In this document: piece after piece, positions 57,965 through 64,000 of the stretch
How positions within the stretch are numbered: the first letter of the stretch is position 1
Layout: every line of letters begins with the position of its first letter
NCBI GenBank assembly: GCA_907163375.1
Contig: CAJQUW010014281.1
Coordinates: forward strand, 220,429-284,428
DNA: 64,000 nucleotides
Origin: Prostheceraeus crozeri
Taxonomy: Eukaryota; Platyhelminthes; Polycladida; Euryleptidae
Direction: 5' to 3'
Notes under the pieces: generated by a model
Told to the model about the DNA's origin: nothing
What the model saw: only the letters and a program-made list of their open reading frames with translations
Databases searched by the model: none
Program-made: the position numbers and the translations under genes

Positions 57965-59540
57965 GGAGTAGCAACCCCGTACCAAAAGCAAGGACAAAAT
58001 GTGAAATGATGAGTCATCATGCTGACTCAGCCCCCCCTCTGGAAGGAAGGTGAGGGAGTTCGCCAAGGATGTGTTGGGAGGAATGGGTCCGAGAGGAGGA
58101 AACAGTTCCCTACCCCCCCCTCTGGAAGGAAGGAAGGAGTTTTCCGGTAAGGGATGGGAAGGAAGGTGATAGGAATGTGGGAGGGATAGAGTGAGAAAAG
58201 GTGGGCTTTTGGGATGGGAAAAGTTGGAAATCGTCATGAAGGATGTCTCGGATGTGAAATTGGAGTTTAGATTTGGAATCTGCGTGAAATGTTGGGTGGG
58301 CAAGGAAGGCGGGAGGAGTTTTCCTGAGAGGCAAGGGGTGGAATCTCTGAAAACGTCAGAGTTGGAAAAGTCGGGTGTTGGATGTTTTGGGATGAGAAAA
58401 GTCGTTTTTCGGCATAAACGAGTGCTCGGATGGGAAAACGGAGGCCAAATTCGGAATCTACGTGAAATTTGGGGTTAGGAAGGATGTTTCCAGCGACATC
58501 GGAGAGAAAAAATTTCGAGGACGCCCCCCTCCTGTCAGACTTCCAACTTTGGTGTGAGAGATCGTAGAAAATCGTGCAATAGCTCATTTGAAAGCTAAAA
58601 GTAAGAAAAATGCAGTGGAAAGCTCAGTTTGGTCTAATTTTCCTGGGTTGAGGGAGGAAAATGGCAGGAAAACGTCAGAGTTGGAAAAGGCAGGTTTTGG
58701 ATGTTTTGGGATGAGAAAAGTCGTTTTTCGGCATAAAGGTGGTCTCGGATGGGAAAACGGAGTGAAAATTCGGACGTTTTGGTCAATGTTGGGTCTAGGA
58801 ACTTCTTTCCAGCTCAATCGGAGAGAAAAAGTTCTGACCCCCCCCCGCCTCGGCAGCGATCTTCAAACTTTGGTGGTAGGGATCGTAGAAAGTCGTGTGA
58901 TAGCTCATTTGAAAGCTAAGAATGAGACAAATGCAGTAGAAAACACGGCTTGTTCCTATCTGCCTTCGTATAGATGTGAGACGTCATTGAAAATTTGGGA
59001 CATTGGCGAAAAAACGACAGAGTTGGAATTTTTGCGAAAATCGCTTTAGCGGGTGAACCCAGCCTCGGACGGGAAAACAGAGAACAGATTTGGAATCAGC
59101 GTGCCATTCTACATCTAGATGGTGAGTTTCAAGTCAATCGGAGGGAAAATGTTGAAAAGTTGGATCTCCCCATGAGATTTTTTCCTGAAAATGTTAAATT
59201 GTGACCACCTTTGGCGGTCAATAGCGGAGGATTGGAAGTGAATGAAGAGCTCGGGTTTCTTTTAGGGGCAAGACGGCACCTTGTTCTCTAGGATCACTCT
59301 TTTCAGATGCGTGGAAGGTTTTGTTTCCAAATGAGAGCCTGTTGAAAATCGAGTTTTTGCACATTTTCCAAGATTTTGAAACTTTTTGAAAAAACTGAAA
59401 AGTTTTTTCACCTCGGCTGCTGGTCATCGTAGAGGGTCGAGGGATGTCTTAAATGAAAGGGGAGGGCGAGAAAACATGACTGTCAAAATTTGAATTCAAT
59501 CGGAGCACTAGAACCGGAGATAGACGGGTTTATAGTTTTT
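57965..59540. repeat. Block with shared terminal words and tandem units
   Basis: It begins GGAGTAGCAACC, followed by GCTGACTCAGCCCCCC at about 58020, the terminal words of the hairpin at 41125. After an inverted GGAAGGAAGG stretch come degenerate tandem units of 320-340 bp: an ACGTCAGAGTTGGAAAAG word at 58352 and 58671 and a weaker one near 59013; GATGAGAAAAGTCGTTTTTC at about 58391 and 58710; and GATAGCTCATTTGAAAGC-like words near 58578 and 58900. G is frequent compared with the rest of the window. Frames stay open across two units but do not look like a protein. Confidence 0.65.
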
Positions 59541-59544
59541 GGAT

Positions 59545-59641
59545 GATGGATATTACGTCATCTGCTGATCGCCACAAACTATATAAGCGGGGAACCGACA
59601 GAGACTTTTCATTTAGAGGAGAGCGATTGTCAAAGGTAGGT
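59545..59641 (+). promoter_or_regulatory. Promoter, first exon and splice donor of an unknown gene
   Basis: TTACGTCA (CRE-like) near 59553, a TATA box CTATATAAGC at 59579, and a donor CAAAG/GTAGGT at 59635/59636, so a noncoding first exon of about 25-30 bp is predicted near 59608-59635. The partner acceptor is TCTTTACAG ending near 61077. Confidence 0.6.
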
Positions 59642-61077
59642 CGTCTCTCTGAGCTCCGATGATAGCTTCGGACATTCCAAATTCCGGGTTTCTATAGGAA
59701 TCCGACTTAGAAAATTTCATTGCTGAACTCAGCTAAGGCGTCAGACTTAGAGGTTCGCCAGGAGATGGCCTTCGTCTCCAGGTCATAAAAGACTCCAAAA
59801 CTTTAAAGGCTTGCAACTTTGCTTCTACAAGTCCGTTTGACTTAAGTCAAAAAAGGTTCGGTCGCTATTGATCTGCCCTAAGTGATAAACTACTTATAAA
59901 ATTTCATAAGTAGTGCTAAAAAGTTGAAAAATTTAAATTCACTAGTTTTGGAGGTTTTCTGGGGTTTTCGACCCTGCTGAAGTCAATGAAGGCAGGTATA
60001 GGTGTGTACCAGCCAGTCTTCTTATGTTACAAGCGGCTTTTCACTGAAAGCGAGCAAGACACGGAGAGTTTTGCTGTAATATTCCACTGACAGTGTGTTC
60101 CTTCGGGACGGCGGACGATGCCGTAGTGATAAGTGTGGCAAGGGAGTGTGTCACATTTTAGACCGAAACCGCTGGGGCAACTCATGTCTCATGTTGGGCA
60201 TTTGACACAGTTCTCAACGTGGCACTTTGAACGCCAATCGGTTGAGTCTTAGCTATCTTGTCATGGGTGGCATCTAAACATCTCCATTGCAAAACGCTGG
60301 TGAATCACGGCTTGCTATCCCTCTCTACGGCTTGCTATCAAGCTGATCAAAGCAACGACTTTGGATGTTTCCTCTTGTAAATAACTCCACCGATTTTTAT
60401 GTCAAAATCGGGGCCCGGATACCAACACAGTGGCATGACGCGCGCTCTGTCCGCCCGAGGTTGGATTTGTGATTGCCTTGGAGCTTGGATAAGATCCCCT
60501 CTGAGTAATGCCTGTAACGGATTCAAGAGCTTAACACCTAAACGGTTGCTGGCTTGCTATCAGGCCTTTGTGAAATCTCGTCTAGCCTTAGTAACTCAGG
60601 GTTGGCAACGTCTATCGTTTGTCATTGCAACTTGGTAAAAATGAGATGGTTACTGCAGGCATTGACGTCAAACCTTTTCGCGTCATAGGGTAACCCGTCT
60701 TTGTGTTGGGAGTTGGTAACTGAAAGCACGGTGACTGCCGATGCCCATATATGGTAAAACCGCTGTTGTCATGTCAAATGCATGGCCAAATAAGGAAGGT
60801 CTGAATCATGGCTTGGTGCTCGCTGGGCATATAAACCGCGACTTTTCTCTAGTCTTCACTCCTGTTTCAAGTTGCAAGACGAACGGTGAGTGCTCTGACA
60901 AGGTTTGCTATCAAACTTTGGGTTTTAGGATAAAGCTAGGAATCATACTCTTTAAATTTGGTTGATGATTTTATTCCAACGTTTGCTATCAAATGTTTGA
61001 TGATTTAGTCTTTCAATGCATATCAGCAAGTAGTATCCTATAAACACTTGCTATCAAATTTTACTCTATCTTTACAG
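59642..61077 (+). other. Predicted first intron with TTGCTATC words
   Basis: No conserved frame. TTGCTATC recurs at 60312, 60332, 60554, 60905, 60983 and 61048, the last three followed by AAA. The copies are on the same strand, with spacing from 20 to 350 bp. Frames such as 60399-60638 show no family. Confidence 0.5.
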
Positions 61078-61084
61078 AATTATC

Positions 61085-62200
61085 ATGACTAAAACTCCGC
61101 GTTTTATCATTACTCAATGCTCCTGCGGTAGATTAACAAGAGGCAGCGAATACCGTAAGCATATCAAAGAGGTGACGCTGGACCAGCATGAGAGAATGCA
61201 TGTTTTTAAGGTCTGTGTTCATCATAGGATGGTGTGTGATGAGGATGATGTTGAGGGTTTCCGTGAGGTGCACGAATCTTGCCCATCCGGAAACATTGGT
61301 GCGCAGCCGTTTCGAGTGTGGATGAGTGAATTAATTAAGGTGAAGGAGGAGTTGAATGCAGCAGTTAGAAGTATTGAGGGTGCTGTAGCGAATGATCGGG
61401 AGGTAGAAGAAGTAGTGAAGAGGAAGTAGAGGTAGAAGGAGTGATTGAGCGGGAGAGTGATGAGACTAGGAAGATGATGCTCTTATTGTTTGGGAGTGAG
61501 TTGTCTGACGAGTTGGATGGTGAGGTGGCTGAGCCTGTAGTGACATCATCGCCTAGGAAAGAGGCGCATGATACGGAGGCGTTTGTGAGGTTGAAGGATC
61601 GTATAATGGGCATGGAGAGTGTGAATAGAAAACTTTTGAAGGAGAATGAAGAGCTGAAGGCTAAGGTTGAGGGTATAAAGGTGATGAGAGAGGAGTTGGA
61701 TGAGATGCGAGTGAAGTCCAGCAGGAGTGGTTGAAGGAAAGGAGTGAAATGATGAAGCGAGTGGAGTGAAGGCGGTTGAGGGCTTAGAGTCGGAGTTGAT
61801 GCGTGAGAAGAATTAGGTGGAGCGGGTGCGCGGTGTGGTGAAGGAAGTGGAAGAGACGAAGGTAATCAACAGACAGTTGGGGAGTGAAGTGGAAAAGTTG
61901 CGAGAGGTTGAGAGAAGAGTGAAGAGGAAGAGATTGTATGAGGTCTACCTTCCCCTCTTTGAAAATAATGTGTGCGATGCCCCATCCATTACAAGCGACC
62001 TAAATCAAACACAGGAGTGCTACGAGGGCGACGGAGTCCGATGTCTCCACATGAGCATGGATATTACCGGTCAGCTTGAAGACTTCGTCGTCCGAAAAAT
62101 TCGGAAGAAAGTTCCCCGTAAGTTTCTTCAATATGATCATTTCCTTACCGCCTTTAATCTCCTATTCTTTTTCTTTCAGAGTTTTTGCAATAGTTGATGA
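61085..62200 (+). pseudogene. Unidentified coiled-coil gene with Cys/His N-terminus
   Basis: Translation can begin at ATG 61085, eight bases after the acceptor. The first frame (to 61429) has CSCGRLTRG and then histidines and cysteines (HIKE, QHERMHVF, VCVHH, ESCPSG), which could bind zinc. A second frame (61441-61734) and a third (61817 onward) are rich in E, K, R and L in heptad-like order (KLLKENEELKAKVEGIK; LGSEVEKLREVERRVKRKR), a coiled coil. A small intron with GTAAGT at 62120 and TTTCTTTCAG at 62180 lies near the end, giving a stop shortly after. The open frame is in pieces, so this copy is probably not functional as it stands. No family was recognised; host gene and mobile-element gene are both possible. 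Confidence 0.5.
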
Positions 62201-62242
62201 AGAGAGTAGTGTCGGTGGACGAAGAACGACCCATGGGCTCTC

Positions 62243-62400
62243 TTAACCCATTTAAAGCCGCCTATATAAATATCGGCAAATTTTCTATAAAAACGGTGGT
62301 AAGTATTTCAGAATGTTATAATTAAGAATAATATATGATGACCGGTTCATTACAATAACCCTTTCTTAGAAATTAAAGCCGTAACGATTTCGTTACGATG
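62243..62400. mobile_element. Left end of a fourth piggyBac-type element
   Basis: TTAACCCATTTAAAGCC at 62243 has the TTAACCC start of the other three elements. A second such start, ATAACCCTTTCTTAG, lies at 62355, followed by a hyphenated palindrome CGTAACGATTTCGTTACG at 62380-62397, at the same distance as in the others. The right end would lie beyond the window or is not recognised. Confidence 0.45.
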
Positions 62401-62650
62401 ACGTCATATGATGTCAAAATATACAAAAGCATGTTTTTTTCAAATGTAACTTATGACTTGCTCCAAGCAATTCCTGCCGAAATAATGAGTCATAGCTTCA
62501 TCATAAAAGCTCTCCATCATATTTCAGAGGTATTTGTCGAAACGGTGAATTAGCAAATTTAATCAAAGGCCTGCTTTATACTACTTGCCGTTGCTGTTTG
62601 CTATAAAATCGTTATCGTTGAAATGAGAACAAGTTTTTGAATTTCGAAAG

Positions 62651-63406
62651 TCATGTCGAGAAATATTCTCTCACTGCATCGACTCCAAAGTTGTGGTAGA
62701 GTTGGAGACGTCTCAGTAATTCGCAATGTCCACATAAATAAAGAACACCAAGAAATGAATGCATTTGAGATTGTTTAGCGTTATGTAGGCCTAAACAATT
62801 ATTTTGTCCAGGGTAGTCATTGGTTTCTGCCACCAAGGTCGATGAGACCATCAGCATGCGTATCAAGTATCTCATAGAGATTCTTGCCTTGAAATGCATC
62901 CAGAGAATGTTTGTCCTATCTACGAAGATGAAAATTACCGATATTTGCCATTATGTTGACTGCTTTTTCTGTTTACTGAAATGATCATTCTAGTCATGTT
63001 TTGTTGGAATCTCACACTGCCCTGCGATATAGCTAGCTGATGAGACATCGTTTGACAGACAAACATCTTAAGCACATAAACTCATCATCGTCTCATGACT
63101 CTGATGAAGCATTTACTTCTGGAATTTTTTGCGGAAATAGTCATGTACCGTCATCATCGGCCTTAGGCCTATTGCATATTCAGTAACTTCTTCATCCATA
63201 GTTAGCAACATCTTGGGTATTGTCTTCAGATAACTGCACAGGTTGATATATTCAAGTTTAGCCTTTATAGATGTTTTAAACCAGTTTGGGTCGTCTCGAG
63301 GCACTGGCGTGTCTTTGTAGGGAGAAACGCATCGTCTACGGCCAAAGAAGTTTTGTATTGAAATTGCTCGAGTCGGAGGACATCTTTGTATTCTATGCCC
63401 CTGCAA
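62651..63406 (-). pseudogene. Two short frames, possibly transposase remnants
   Basis: The frame at 63406-63113 ends MLLTMDEEVTEYAIGLRP and the one at 62899-62651 holds SFLGVLYLCGHCEL. Both recall piggyBac words (TxDExxxxxxG; FLGxLxxxG) but stand in the opposite of the normal order. With the nearby terminus at 62243 they may be a scrambled fourth piggyBac; unsure. Confidence 0.25.
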
Positions 63407-63419
63407 TGTTTATGATTAA

Positions 63420-64000
63420 GCTACAAGAGGAAATGCTTGAGATTTGATCCCTCTTTGACTTGCTTCTGCACATGAGCTAACAAGTCTAATATTGAGGAAA
63501 ATACTACGGGAATGAACTTCGGTTGGTTTTGTGACGGGAAATCCATAGACTTTAAATAGCAACAAGCATTACACACTCATATAATACTCTAGGAATGCAA
63601 TATTCCAATATCATTGTTCGTTTTCAGTATTCAACAAAACATTAATTTTGAAGGAAAATTGACAGTACTCACACAACATGTTTACTTCATTTACGTTTTT
63701 TCTAAGATGTATGTTGTTTTTTTTGACATTTTTGTAGATCATATTACGCCAGTGTAATAAACCGTTAGGGTTTCAAAAAATTGACATGCCATGTCATGAA
63801 ATGTATTTATTGATGAAGTTATTCATTGCTATTTTGTCGGTATTTTAATGAATAATGAGATCGCAAATCACGCGATGGATAGTTAAATTACATGTGCACG
63901 TTCATCCACTGTGTCTTTCCAGTATAGAAGCAGATTTTGAGCCCCGTTTTTGTTCTAATTTTCGTGATCAAATAATAGCACCAAAAGTGCTAATTTGTGA
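63420..64000. other. Right edge of the window, nothing recognised
   Basis: AT-rich, with no coding match or repeat end. Confidence 0.45.

Noticed and set aside
58588-59049. A 153-codon open frame with internal repeats
   Set aside because: The repeats follow the DNA tandem units, codon use is not coding-like, and the frame fails in the neighbouring unit. Treated as an accident of the repeat.

Overview
The window looks like nuclear DNA of an animal, most likely a marine invertebrate; the phylum cannot be fixed from the sequence. Reasons: it is AT-rich with very low coding density, has introns with GT..AG borders, recurrent TAGGCCTA words, an exon of the animal lectin-type F5/8C fold, and a dense, layered load of typical animal transposable elements (CR1- and RTE-like LINEs, Tc1/mariner, pogo, hAT, PIF/Harbinger and at least three unrelated piggyBac families). 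Only two stretches look like host genes (43.05-43.47 kb and 59.6-62.2 kb), and both are incomplete or damaged.

Layout. 1-21.6 kb is one giant imperfect palindrome: 1-8053 reads as the reverse complement of 21613-13108 around a spacer of about 5 kb. Each arm holds a decayed RTE-like LINE split by a smaller foldback element, plus fragments of a Tc1/mariner transposase. A 2.4 kb LINE sits only in the left arm and a 3.0 kb piggyBac only in the right, so each arm supplies the other's empty insertion site. The spacer holds a Tc1/mariner copy and another palindrome. 21.8-28.9 kb is a nest: a pogo transposase cut by a piggyBac with a whole 611-residue transposase frame, which itself contains a hAT-type element made of AT-rich minisatellite. 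29-34.4 kb holds two opposed hAT copies with a BED finger, a Tc1 remnant and a possible LTR fossil. 34.38-43.01 kb is a PIF/Harbinger element with its Myb/SANT-like gene and its DDE nuclease gene, pushed apart by a 5.4 kb palindrome with an extremely AT-rich core.

Right of it lie the F5/8C exon, a LINE-in-LINE nest with a possible solo LTR (44.4-46.8 kb), a quiet stretch, a third piggyBac (50.1-53.1 kb), a LINE 3' end, and at 56.3-57.96 kb a second copy of the 30.4-33.5 kb segment. From 57.96 kb begins a different block: terminal repeats shared with a hairpin element at 41.1 kb, tandem units of about 320 bp, a TATA box, a splice donor, a long intron carrying six TTGCTATC words, and a coiled-coil reading frame of unknown function ending near 62.2 kb. 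A fourth piggyBac-type terminus begins at 62.24 kb.

There is no operon-like or pathway logic here: the window is best read as a record of nested insertion and inverted duplication. The most distinctive features are the hierarchy of palindromes, the possibly intact piggyBac, the shared end geometry of unrelated piggyBac families, and the unidentified gene at 59.6-62.2 kb. All similarity statements were made by eye.
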